Source: Poa pratensis
Lineage: Eukaryota; Streptophyta; Magnoliopsida; Poales; Poaceae
Direction: 5' to 3'
Assembly: GCA_947311845.1 (NCBI GenBank)
Contig: CAMZMU010000027.1
Location: 49,266,094-49,330,093, forward strand
DNA length: 64,000 bases
The position numbers and the translations under genes were made by a program. A model generated the notes under the pieces. The model was not told the origin of the DNA, searched no databases, and saw only the letters and a list, made by a program, of their open reading frames with translations. Shown one piece after another: positions 21,501 through 31,652 of this stretch (position 1 is the stretch's first letter; every line of letters starts with the position of its first letter).

Positions 21501-22323
21501 CCGAGTGTGGTGTCTTGTATTTTTGGAGGTCTTATGTTGATCGACCTTTGCCATTGGACAGGCTGAGTCTTCCGGTGCATCTGAAGCTTCTCCTTCCATG
21601 AGTACGCGGCTCCGAAGCAGAAATGATAAGGCCGTCATGTCGTGGATGAAGCGAAGGATCGTGAATCTGGAGCGGGAGCTGAAGGACGTACGAGGTAAAC
21701 TCGACGCGGAGAGGGCGAGGCCCGCCCCTCGTCTGAGCGAGAGGACTATCTGATTGGGGAATTGGATTTGGTTAACCGGCAGCTGGAATGTGAGAACACT
21801 CGACAAAACCTTCGACTGCTAGTTGCTGCTGCTTTAAATGCTACTAACTTTACTTACTTGTCTTTGTTATGCAGGTGTGAACCCTGACAAAAAAGCTGAG
21901 GAGACTCGCGTAGAGGAGCGACTGGACGGGGCCGTTGTAGGCACATCTTTCGGGTCTCAATACTTCTGGTCTGACAGGCCAAAGGCGCGAGTGCTTCCCA
22001 CCTTGCTGGATCACGCTTGGCGTGCTGTTCTGCTATTGGAGTCTTGTCGAAGTACTTTGGCCAAAGTGCACGGAGCGATGTTCCCGCATAACGAGCAGCC
22101 GCAAGGCATACCCGCTCTGTTGACGAGGTTCCGTGATGGCAAGGCGATCCAGAAGATGTTGTGTGCTGAACTTGTGGGTGGAGAAAATATTGCCTTTGCG
22201 TTTTTGCGATTCCACTGGTCGAACTTTAACTTTGAAGGTGCCACTGAAGGCCTACCGGAGCGGAGTCATTATACTAGCACCCTTGGCTGGGCGCGCAAGG
22301 TCATCTGCCAGGTGCAGAAGTAG
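18583..22323 (+). pseudogene. antisense multi-exon ORF of Gypsy element 2 (putative gypsy-type transposon domain)
   Basis: The gene runs opposite to pol, between integrase and the 3' LTR. It begins MQATKKAGTKKG at 18583. The conserved core FVDFLHRGLSFPLHDFVRGL and LTPNDVLHIACYFILCE fits the Pfam family called putative gypsy type transposon. A frameshift near 19215 shifts the reading to FEANKPLRKSNAWVHTLLSA, and a stop follows (CV-stop, 19411). Spliced exons can be traced by GT...AG borders: an acidic exon at 19704-20095 (EEL-EQDDEDEQPLKRQRR), 20169-20359, 20491-20583, a coiled-coil exon 20652-20820 (LELEKQLKAQHDDAERK), 20908-21380 (premature TAG at 20937), and 21875-22323 (SQYFWSDRPKARVLPTLLDH). 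The role is unknown. Several breaks make this copy non-functional. Confidence 0.75.
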
Positions 22324-22509
22324 ACGGAGGAGCTTGTAGGTCCGTTGGACGTGGGTCCCAAGGATGAGCCTGTAGATGAGTAGGCAAAAGTTTGTATGCT
22401 CACTGAGAGGAGTTGTAAATGGACGATATGAATCCATGGGGGGGGGAGGGGGGCAGCCCCGAGTGTATGTTATTTGCTTGTTTGAAATCATAACTTGTGC
22501 TGGAAGCTT

Positions 22510-22995
22510 GGACACAGCCCCCGAGCGTTCGGGTCTGGTCTTCGTGCCTTTAATAGAGTGACCTGTGTGGCGCAGCCCCCGAGCATTCGGGTGTGGCCTA
22601 GGCTTTATTTGTTTGAACTTGGGCGTCGCAGCCCCCGAGTGTTCGAGTGCGGCCGAGGCCTTGTTTGTTTGAACCTGTGCGGCGCAGCCCCCGAGTGTTC
22701 GAGTGCGGCTAAGGCCTTGTTTGTTTGAACCTGCGCGGCGTAGCCCCCGAATGTTTGAGTGCGGCCAAGGTCTTGTTTGTTTGAACCTGTGCGGCACAGC
22801 CCCGAGTGTTCGAGTGTGGCTAAGGCCTTGTTTGTTTGAACCTGTGCGGCGCAGCCCCCGATTGTTCGAGTGCGGCCAAAGCCTTGTTTGTTTGAACCTA
22901 TGCGGCGCAGCCCCCGAGTGTTCGAGTGCGGCCGAGACCTTGTTTGTTTGAACCTGTGCGGCGCATCCCCCGAGTGTTCGAGTGCGGCCAAGACT
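22510..22995. repeat. about nine tandem 57-60 bp units in Gypsy element 2
   Basis: Units read GCGGCGCAGCCCCCGAGTG, then TTCGAGTGCGGCCAAG, then GCCTTGTTTGTTTGAACCTG. Starts lie near 22511, 22566, 22623, 22679, 22736, 22795, 22846, 22905 and 22964. Each contains the complement of the polypurine word CTCGGGGGCTG. The array lies between the antisense gene and integrase. Long minus-strand frames across it (NKQGLGRTRTLGG-like) are repeat artefacts. Confidence 0.88.
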
Positions 22996-23044
22996 TTACT
23001 TGCTTTTTAGACTATGAAAAGTAAAGGGAGAATGCTTTTGTATC

Positions 23045-24330
23045 TCAACCATTGTATATTAAGCTAGCAAGCCGCCTCATTAAAAACCTTCCAGTCCCCT
23101 TAGGTACCCTGGTAAGGAAAAGAGTGCGTCTGAAACTTGCTGCTTGTAGTAGTGTAGGCACAATTACATGGATGTGTATGCTATGCGTAGAAGCGGCGCA
23201 GGTGCGCGACGTTCCACGGGTTGTGGGAGATCTCCCTGTCTTCGCGTGCTTCAGTCGATAGGCGCCGCCGTCGATGGCTTCCGTGATGATTAAGGGTCCC
23301 TCCCATGGGGAGGCGAGCTTGTGCACCTTCTTCTGCTTGAGCCGCAGCACCAAGTCACCAGGGACGAAAGATCTCTCGCGCAGTCGACGGCCATGGTAGT
23401 TGCGGAGACTCTGCTGATAAACGGCCATGCGGGAGAGTGCGATATCGCGTGCCTCGTCCAGCGCATCGACGCCATCCTCGAGTGCTTCTTCTGCGTCTGA
23501 CTCATCGTAGGCGACCACACGAGGTGCGTCGAATCGCGGGTCGTATGGCAGGACTGGCTCGACACCATAGACCATGAAGAATGGAGTGTACTGCGTTGAT
23601 TTTTGGGCATGGTTCTCAGACTCCAGAGGACAGAGGGTAGTTCTTCCACCCAGGCACCCGCGGCGCGCTTGAGTGGCACCAGTAGACGTTTCTTGAGGCC
23701 GCGGCAGACTAGGCCATTTGCTTTCTCGACTTGTCCGTTGGACTGAGAGTGTGTGACTGAGGCGTAGTTGAGTTTGATGCATTGCTTCGTGCAGAAGTCC
23801 TTGAACTCGTCAGCTGTGAAGTTTGTGCCGTTGTCCATGATGATGCTATGGGGTATCCCAAATCTGAAGATAAAGGACCTGATGAAGTTGACGGCAGATG
23901 TAGCAGTCGAGCTTGTTATGGGTACAGCTTCGATCCACTTCGTGAACTTGTCAACTGCCACAAAAAGATGTGTGTCTCCACCGCGAGATGATTTCTTCAG
24001 TGGTCCCACCATGTCGAGTCCCCACTGGGCAAAGGGCCAAGCGAGCGGTATCGTTTTCAGCTCCGATGCGGGTGCGTGCGGTTTAGTGGCAAACTTCTGG
24101 CACCCGTAGCATTTTTTGACTATCTCTTCGGCTTCCCGCATTGCCGTGGGCCAGTAAAACCCTGCTCGAAAGGCTTTGGCAACCAGGGCTTGACTGCTGG
24201 CGTGATGTCCACAAATCCCTGCATGGATGTCATAGAGTATTGCTCTGCCGTCTTCTGGGTCGATGCAGCGCTACAGGACTCCAGATGTGATGCGCTTGTA
24301 TAACTCTCCGTTGATGATCGTGAAGGCCGA
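23045..24330 (-). pseudogene. integrase of Gypsy element 2
   Basis: The zinc-binding N-terminus ends in VKKCYGCQKFATKPHAP. The catalytic triad is complete: Asp in WGLDMVGPLKKS, Asp in IIMDNGTNFTADEF and Glu in HSQSNGQVEKANG. The C-terminal part appears in another frame as YTPFFMVYGVEPVLPYD and GDLVLRLKQKKVHKLASPWE. A frame change near 23590-23780 (LRTMPKNQRSTLHSS instead of continuing) and another near 24140 break the polyprotein. Otherwise it is better preserved than the integrase of element 1. Confidence 0.87.
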
Positions 24331-24499
24331 GCTTCTGTTGTGTCTTCTGGCAGCTCCTGGCGCAGCATGTATGCGAGAAAAGGGTTCGTCCAAGTTGGTT
24401 CGACGAGGAAAACTTCTACGTGTGGTTCCTCCTCCTCGGGTACCACTGGGTCCTTTGCCAGCTGATCCTTGGTTGTTGCTGTTGTAGAGGGTGTGATTG

Positions 24500-24850
24500 G
24501 CTGCTTGATCTCTATGGACCTCTGTTTGATGCACTCGACGAAGATTCCAGGTGGAACTTTCGCCTTGGTCGAGCCGACGTTGGCTAGCATGTCTACTTCT
24601 TCGTTACTCTCGCGGCCTATGTGCCGCAGCTCGCAGCCATCGAAGCTGCCCTCGATGATGTTGTAAAAGGTCCCGATATGCAATCATGTTATCTGCCGTG
24701 GCTTCGCACTCCTTCATGGTTTGCTGTACGATGAGGTTCGAATCCCCGTAGATCATGAGGCGAGTGGCTCCGCAGTTCTTTGGCCATCTGCATGCTGTGT
24801 AGTAGAGCTTTGTACTCAGCTTCATTGTTGGAGGGCTTGGGGAAGTCCAT
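24500..24850 (-). pseudogene. second (Tat-type) RNase H of Gypsy element 2
   Basis: Fragments GATRLMIYGDSNLIVQQTMK and DGCELRHIGRESNEEVDMLA represent the core and C-terminal helix of the additional RNase H. They lie in different frames with a break around 24680, so the domain is inactive. Confidence 0.75.
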
Positions 24851-26323
24851 CTATAGTAAGTAGCGAAGTTTGTCGCCTTTTGGCGATGTCAGGATGATGC
24901 CTGCGCTCGCACCCTCGAATTTCTTGGATCCATCAAAGTACATAGTCCATGTGTTGGACAGGTCGGGTAAGTTGGGCAGCTGGGCTTCGATCCACTCGGT
25001 TGTGAAGTCTAGAAGTACTTGTGCCTTGATTGCGTTGGGATGCGTATACTTCAGGTCCCACGGGCCTAACTCGATGACCCACTTGGCGACTCTTCCCGTT
25101 GCGTCCGGGTTGGTGAGAATGTCGGATAGGCCCGAGGCACTTACCACTGTAATCGGGTGCTCGGCGAAGTAATCGACCACCTTACGTGAACTCATGAAGA
25201 CGCCGTAGGCTAGCTTCTGATAATGCGGGTAGAGCTGCTTTGATATGGATAACACCTCGCTGAGGTAGTATATGGGTCGTTGCACTCGATGGGCATGACC
25301 TTCTTCTTGGCGGTCTTCGACGAGGACGGTACTGACCACCCTGTTGGTGGCTGCCACGTAAAGGTATAGAGGTTCCTTTTCGTGCGGTGCGACGAGAATA
25401 GGTGGAGTCGCCAGAACCCTCTTGAGGTCCGCGAATGCTGCTTGGGCTTCTGGCGTCCACTCGAATTTGTCAGATTTCTTCATCAGTTGGTAGAAAGGGA
25501 GTGCCTTTTCACCCAACTTACTAATGAACCGGCTGAGTGCTGTGACTCGGCCAGCTAGGCGATGGACCTCCCACAGCTTGGTCGGGGCTAGCATCGTGAG
25601 GATTGCTTCTATCTCGTTGGGGTTTGCCTCGATGCCTCTGGCAGATACGAGGTACCCGAGTAGTTGCCCAGCTGGTACGCCGAAGACGCACTTAGTTGGG
25701 TTGAGCTTGATCTTGTACGCGTTGAGCGCGGCGAATGTCTCGCGTAGGTCATCGAGGACCGTGTCCTCTTGCTTGGTCTTGATGACTATGTTGTCGACAT
25801 AAACATAGATGTTGCGTCCTATTTGGTCCTTGAGGCAGGACTGCATCATGCGCTGGTAGGTGGCTCCAGCGTTTTTGAGCCCGAAGGGCATAGTTTTGTA
25901 GCACTATACACCATGGGGTATGATGAAGGCTGTCTTCTCCTCATCCTCCTCTCACATCCTTATCTGGTTGTAGCCTGAGTAGGCATCCAGGAAGGATAGT
26001 CACGCGCAACCAGCTGCGGAGTCGACGATCTGGTCGATTCGTGGCAACGGGAAGTGATCCTTCGGGCAGCACTTGTTGAGGGAGGTGAAGTCGACGCACA
26101 TGCGGAGAATTTTTGTCTTCTTCTTCTCAACGAGGACTGGGTTGGCGACCCAGTCGGATTTCTCGATTTCTCGGATGTACTGGGCGTGAAGTAATCTATC
26201 GACTTCTTGCCCTATGGCGATGCGCTTCGGCTCGGAGAAGCGGCGCATGGTTTGCTTGACAGGTTTGGCATCTGGATAAATTTGAAGGGCGTGCTCAGCG
26301 AATTCCCTGGGTATACCTGGCAT
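24851..26323 (-). pseudogene. reverse transcriptase and RNase H of Gypsy element 2 (catalytic box YVDN)
   Basis: The N-terminal RT half (26000-26323) contains MPGIPREFAEHALQI, VANPVLVEKKKTKILRMCVD and CCPKDHFPLPRID. After a disrupted palm segment (25892-25999) the frame resumes with PFGLKNAGATYQRMMQS. The catalytic box reads YVDN instead of YVDD (near 25790-25801), a G-to-A change in a CpG context that removes the second metal-binding Asp. Thumb and RNase H follow without a stop for 346 codons: TKCVFGVPAGQLLGYLVS, SRFISKLGEKALPFYQLM, YYLSEVLSISKQLYPHYQKL and TMYFDGSKKFEGASAG. Confidence 0.9.
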
Positions 26324-26572
26324 GTCGGCTGGACACCAGGCGAAGATTTCCCAGTTCTCACGGAGGAACTCGATGAGCGCGCCTTCCTATGCGGGAGACA
26401 TGCTTGAAGACACGAGCACTGTCTTGGAAGCGTCAGTCGGATGGACTTGGTGTTCCCTTGTGTCATCGGTTGTGCTGAACGAGGCGCCAGGTGCCGGTTT
26501 CTTGCTTGCAGGGAAGAGGGTCTTATCGTTGCCGAGTGAAAGTTCCTCGAGTTGCTGCTGCATGCCGAAGGA

Positions 26573-27379
26573 CTAGGAGATCCTGCTGAATTCGCGGTCG
26601 CAGTTATCCAAACACTGAAAGTCACCCCGCACAGTTATTACTCCCTTCGGTCCTGGCATCTTGAGCATGAGGTAGGCGTAGTGTGGAACTGCCATGAAGC
26701 GGGCGAACGTTGGACGCCCAAGTATAGGATGGTACTGTGATTTCCAGTCCACCACCTCGAAGTCAATCATCTCCTTTCGGAAGTGATCTGGTGTGCCGAA
26801 GATAACTTCGAGTGTGATTACTCCTTCAGGGTAGACTGCTTTCCCTGGTACAATGCCGTGGAAGGTGATGTCTGACCTTGCTAAGCTTTCCAGCGACCTG
26901 CCCATCTTCCGGAGAGTGTCGGTGAAGATGATGTTAATACCGCTGCCACCGTCCATGAAGACCTTGGTCATGTGGAATTGCCCGATCTGTGCTTCGAGTA
27001 CCAGCGCGGCGTGGCCTGGGCACGGTACCTGTGGAGGGTGGTCCTCCCGAGAGAAGGTGATCCTGGTTTCCGAGCCATTGAGGTACTCAGGTACGGCCGG
27101 TGGCATTGCGACGGCCTGGTAGACTTGGTGGCTGATTAGTTTCTGGCACCGGTTTGATGGGCGCCCCTTCTGTATCATGTTCATCTGCCCTCGAGCTTGA
27201 GGGTACTGTTCCCCAGGCGCAGGAGGTGCTTCCTGTCTCGGCTGGTACTGGATCGCTCCTGCCATGTGCGTGGGGTGGGGTGCTGCTACAGGTGGTCCTG
27301 GGAGAGCCAACTGCGGTGCTGGTTGCGGCGCTGGGACCAAAGTCAAGATTTTGGCGAATGCGCCGTTGATGCGAAGCAT
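26573..27379 (-). pseudogene. protease region of Gypsy element 2
   Basis: A 268-codon open frame. A Pro/Gln-rich segment is followed by the protease core VFMDGGSGINIIFTDTLRKM, FHGIVPGKAVYPEGVITL and HPILGRPTFARFMAVPHYAY. DGGS replaces DTGA. This is the link between gag and RT in the polyprotein. Confidence 0.82.
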
Positions 27380-27930
27380 CTTCTAACAGTCTTTCAATAG
27401 GTGAGTAGAGACTAGCTCCTGAATAAATGGAACTTGCACGGTTCTTCGAGCTCTTGCTCGGGTGTAAGGTCCGGTCGCGAGGTGTTGCGGGGCTTGCGTC
27501 GCCACTCACGCCTCTGGTTCCCATCGGTCCTGCACTCTTCTCGGCTTCGACTGCTCTGGCGATTGTTGTCATGGCTCCGGTCATCTCGGGTGTCGGTGAA
27601 TCTGGCCGCTACTAACTCGGCTGGCTCGCCTTCGTCGAAACGGGCCTTGCGCTTATGGCGGCGATCGCTGCCGCGGTTGTTTCTGCGGTTCCAGTTGCTT
27701 GGTTCTCCTTCCTTATCCGGGAATTCATTGCACACAGAGCCTCGCCAGCGGCCCACTCATTGGCGATCTTCATGAGCTCGACTATGGATTGCGGCCAGAG
27801 GCGACCGAAGGCCTCCCGAAGGTCGTGTCGAGTGACACCACGAATGAATGCGTCGATTGCTCTGTCCTCGGAGACGACTCCGACGGAATTGCGCATGAGT
27901 GTCCAGCGCTGGATGTAGGATCGTAGTGAC
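27380..27930 (-). pseudogene. C-terminal gag part of Gypsy element 2
   Basis: Starting at the Copia insertion, the minus strand reads LRSYIQRWTLMRNSVGV and EDRAIDAFIRGVTRHDLREA, the second half of the conserved gag core. A basic Arg-rich linker and the knuckle-like LEEPCKFHLFRS (near 27420) follow. The first half of the core is missing and is not found on the other side of the Copia element either. Confidence 0.8.
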
Positions 27931-29284
27931 TGAAAGGATAGTATGACACCTATAGGGGGGTGAATAGGTGCTACTTCAATTTAGTACTTTTTCAAATTAG
28001 GTTTGACACAAAAGGTAAATTCTCTAGATATGCAACTAAGGTGAATTTACCTATATGACAAGCAAGCAACTAAACAAGATACACGAAGTAAAGACTATAA
28101 GCAAGGATAGAAGTAACCGAAGTGAAAGCACGCGGAGACACGGCTGTAATCCCGAGTTCCTCCTTTTTAGGGGAGTACATCCCGTTGGAGAGGTGTGAGC
28201 TACCACGAAGGTCAAAACTCAACCGCCACAAGGCGTCACCTTCTTCTCCGATGAACCGCACCACAAAGGTTTGGTTCACCTTCCACTATCGGAATCCTTC
28301 AAGGCGGAATCCAGAGCCCTTACAACAACGATCCGGCGCACAACCCACAAGAGGATTGGGGACTCCCGAACAGCTACAAATCTGTCACGAAGACAACAAG
28401 TGAGTACAATAATGAGCTAGGTTTTCCAAAGGAAATCCTAGCAAAGGGTCCCTCAAGTGAATGAGGGGGAAATGAAGAACGGCTTGGTGAAGATGTAGAT
28501 CCGGGCTTCTCCTTCAATCCTCCAAGTATCAATGAGTTTGGGTGGAGGGATTGGGAGATCTATCAAATCTTGAGCTTGCAAGTAATGGTGTTCTTCAATG
28601 TGGTCAAGCTGGTTGTCCAAATGTTGGTGAAGAGGCATTTATAGTCCCCTTCAAAATATGGTCGTTGAAGGGGTAAGTCGTCGCTGTGCAGAGAAGAGCC
28701 GGCCATGGGGCCGGCCTAAACCGGCTGGAGGGTCGGACCACCACCCGAGCAAACCGGCCACTGGGCCGGCTTAAACCGGCTGGGAGGCCGGACCACCTCC
28801 CGAGCAAACCGGCCACTGGGCCGGCCTAAACCGGCTGGGAGGCTGGCCTGGTCTCTGGAGAAACCTGCCCAGCACACGAGCCAAACCGGCATTGGGGACG
28901 GCCTAAACCGGCCAGGGGCCGGCCGGGCACCCAAGCAGACCGGCCATGGGGCCGGCTTAGACCGGCTGGGGGGGCTGGCCGGGCACCCGAGCGCTACGGT
29001 CGTGGGCCGGCTTAGATCGGCTAGGGGGCCAGCTGGGCACCCGAGCCAACCGGCCTTGAGCCCGGTTTTGGCCGGCTAGGAGGCCAGTTGGTCCCTGCGC
29101 TTCTTCTCCCTTCACGTTAAACTTTCCGACAATCCACTTTTCTTCCGTTTTTTGCATAGAGAGAGATCCACTAGTATCTTTCGATATAGATGGTCATATT
29201 TCCTGTAGACACTTAGTGGTGTGTTAATACTTCCAAGTGTTGTGATCAAACATTAAAACAAGATTAATGGACTATGTCCTTTCA
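27931..29284 (-). repeat. 3' LTR of the Copia element
   Basis: 1354 bp. Minus-strand TATA box TATAAAT around 28637-28643. Contains the GC-rich minisatellite at 28690-29085. It differs from the 5' LTR mainly by one extra minisatellite unit. Confidence 0.92.
28690..29085. repeat. GCCGGCC minisatellite in the Copia 3' LTR
   Basis: About seven units of 55-62 bp, each with GGGCCGGCYTAAACCGGCTG, then GGAGGCCGG and ACCCGAGCAAACCGGCC. Internal GCCGGC/ACCGGC words make each unit partly palindromic. Minus-strand frames such as SRFRPAPWPA are artefacts of the repeat. Confidence 0.85.
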
Positions 29285-30037
29285 ATCTCCCATTTTTTTA
29301 TGTTTGATGACAACACAAGGATTTGCAAAAAGGATAACTCATTTAAGCATGGCAAAGTTTTTGAGGGAGGCTCCCCCTTGAACTTATAAGCCAACAAGGT
29401 AAACAAGAATATATGCTCAAACGAGAATCATGAAGCAAGCACAATATATAGACTATGTGAGCAAGGGATATACGATAATTCTCACCATAGACATCATATA
29501 GAAGAGCAAATTTCTCACCATAGGCTTCAAAATGATATAGTCTTGGAATACAATCACTTTGTAATGGACTCTAAAATAATAGAAGATAAACCGGGAAGTC
29601 CTTACAATAGCATAAAGGAGGTCCATAATATCCTTACAATAACCATGACATAAGTTCCATAGTACACCACAAATAGAGTTCACTTAAAAACTTAAAACAA
29701 GTTCGATGCAAATAAAAAAGGGAAATATGAAAGCGCAAATGGATGCAATGCCATGCAAATCCCCGGAGATCTCTCTCCCCCTTTGGCATCAATACACCAA
29801 AAAGGGAGAAAGTGATGTGAAAGCCCATGATCACTCATCTGCATCACTCGTCATCCCTCATCATCATCCTCATCATCATCCTTAGTAGCAATCTCAGCAT
29901 CATGAGCAGCGGGACCGGAGCTAGACTGACCAGGGTCGCCGCCCTGCCAATATGGAGCAAGAGAGGAGGCATCATCACCAAACCAGTAAGTGTACGGGTG
30001 CTGGGCCATATAGGTGTTCTCAGAAACTTCAGCGGAG
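29285..30037 (-). other. 3' untranslated region of the Copia element
   Basis: Noncoding AT-rich stretch. A purine-rich ATGGGAGAT on the minus strand abuts the LTR (29285-29294) and is the probable polypurine tract. A second purine-rich block (AAAAAGGGAGAAAG, plus strand, near 29801) lies beside CTCTCTCCCCC at 29770. Confidence 0.6.
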
Positions 30038-31356
30038 CTAGATGAAGGTAACACCGAGTTTATCCATGATGGCACGCTGATGGCGGCTGGATGCTTTCTG
30101 CATCTTGTAAGACTTGTATTCAGATTTCTTCTTGTGAGCAAAGAAGCATTTCATCCTCTTGAGTGCTTCAACAAGACCACCCTTGTGCTGAGAATCATCA
30201 TCATCAGCAGGAGCATCACTAGGAGGCGGAAAAACAGGAGCACCCTCAGGTATAGCACGGAAAGCAACAAGTGGAGGGTGAACCAGCACATACTGATTGA
30301 CAACTTCTTCAGGCAACTTGGTGTTGATGAGAGTCTGCAGAAGTGGACAATAAATGGGAACCCTGCACTTGCCAACCACAACCTGCATCTCTTGCCAAAG
30401 ATAATCAAGCACATCAATTCGCTTCTTCCTGAGATAAAGATCATAGATGTGATGAAGGCAATTACTCATCCGTTCGAACAAGAGTCTTCTCTCCAAACTT
30501 GCAGGCAAGGCGTTCCTCAGAATGGTGAAAACAATCCTCCAAAAATGATACATATGAATAACACTGGGAATTTTTTCACGAAGCCCTGTCCCTGGAGGGT
30601 AGCAATGACGGATACCTACTTCAGCTGGGATAAGATTCTGAAGATGGAGACGAACATACAATGGGCAGAAGGGCAGTTCCTCAAGACCAAACAGTGCTCC
30701 AAAATCAGTCAAGGTAGAGGAACACTGAGTATCTGCACTCATCCAGGTCATAGTCCTTTACCACGCACTTTGGTGAAAACAACAGTAGCATAAAATTGCT
30801 GAATTAACTCAGGAGATAAGGAGTGCCAACTGTCATGAGCTTAGAAATCTGATGATCCATAACATCCATCACAACATGCCAAACTTCTCTAGCTTGAGCA
30901 AGGTTGTAATAATCCACAGCAACATGATTATTCTTTTGGACTTCTAGGCGTTCATGAAACATTTGCTGATGCATCTTGCAATAGAATCTATGATCATCTA
31001 GGCATGTGGACTCATCAAACTCATAAGATTGAATTGCAAGCGAGTTTCTTGAACACACTAGGTTTCACACCTACCTAAGTTTCACGAACTGGTTCATCGG
31101 GATTCTCACGAGGCTGTTTACCTTTCTTTGGCTTGGACTGCACAACCTTGGGGGCATTCCTGGCCGTGGTCTTCTTGATTGCAGCAACCTTCTTGAGTTT
31201 CTTAGCCTTGGGCATGGAGGAGGAATCAGCTTGGAAATCCTCATCATAAACAATGTTGTCCAGCCCATCAAAGGTCTTGCTCTTGCTCTTGCTCTTGCCA
31301 GCCCCGCTGGAATGAGGAACCTCATCAAAATCATCATCCCACTCCTTCATCTTCAA
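30038..31356 (-). pseudogene. additional ORF of the Copia element, broken
   Basis: It starts MKMKEWDDDFDEVPHSSG at 31356, is Lys-rich at first (SKSKSKTFDG, KAKKLKKVAAIKKT), stops at 31075, continues in another frame as YEFDESTCLDDHRFY and VWHVVMDVMDHQISK, then reads LIQQFYATVVFTKV across a frame change into TMTWMSADTQCSST and HCYPPGTGLREKIPSV. The last part resembles the plant transposon protein domain often encoded as an extra ORF in grass retrotransposons; in SIRE elements this position is called env-like. A TATA-like TTATATC lies at 31614-31620 upstream. Function unknown; at least two frame breaks. Confidence 0.65.
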
Positions 31357-31652
31357 GCTTGAGAGGAGCTCCGAAAAGCACCAACAATGGAGGAGATCTC
31401 CCCAAATCAGCCACCAATGGAGAAACTATATGGATGGGGTGGAAGATCGGGGGAAGTTGCTTCAGATCCGTGGAGAGAGAGAAAGGATAGGAGAGAGGCT
31501 CAAGGTGTGGGGGGGGGGGGGTGGAGGAGCTCGATGTGATGGAGGGGGGAGCCATGGAGGAGGGTCACAGGGATGGAGGAGGAAGAAAACCATTCGGGAT
31601 AGCCTCCACGCGCGATATAAGAAACAAGGGCGCGCCGGCCCTGGAGCGGTCA
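31357..31652. other. leader of the Copia additional ORF
   Basis: GC-rich with a run of 14 G residues (31508-31521), which on the minus strand is a C tract inside a CT-rich 5'-UTR-like stretch. No frame supported. Confidence 0.5.

Noticed and set aside
22252..22991. Long minus-strand frames with repeated NKQGL...TRTLGG-type peptides, resembling a repeat protein
   Set aside because: They translate the 57-60 bp noncoding tandem array of Gypsy element 2; period and composition come from the DNA repeat.
28604..29157. Pro/Arg-rich minus-strand frames in the Copia LTR (and again at 40891-41281)
   Set aside because: By-products of the GCCGGCC minisatellite inside LTRs.
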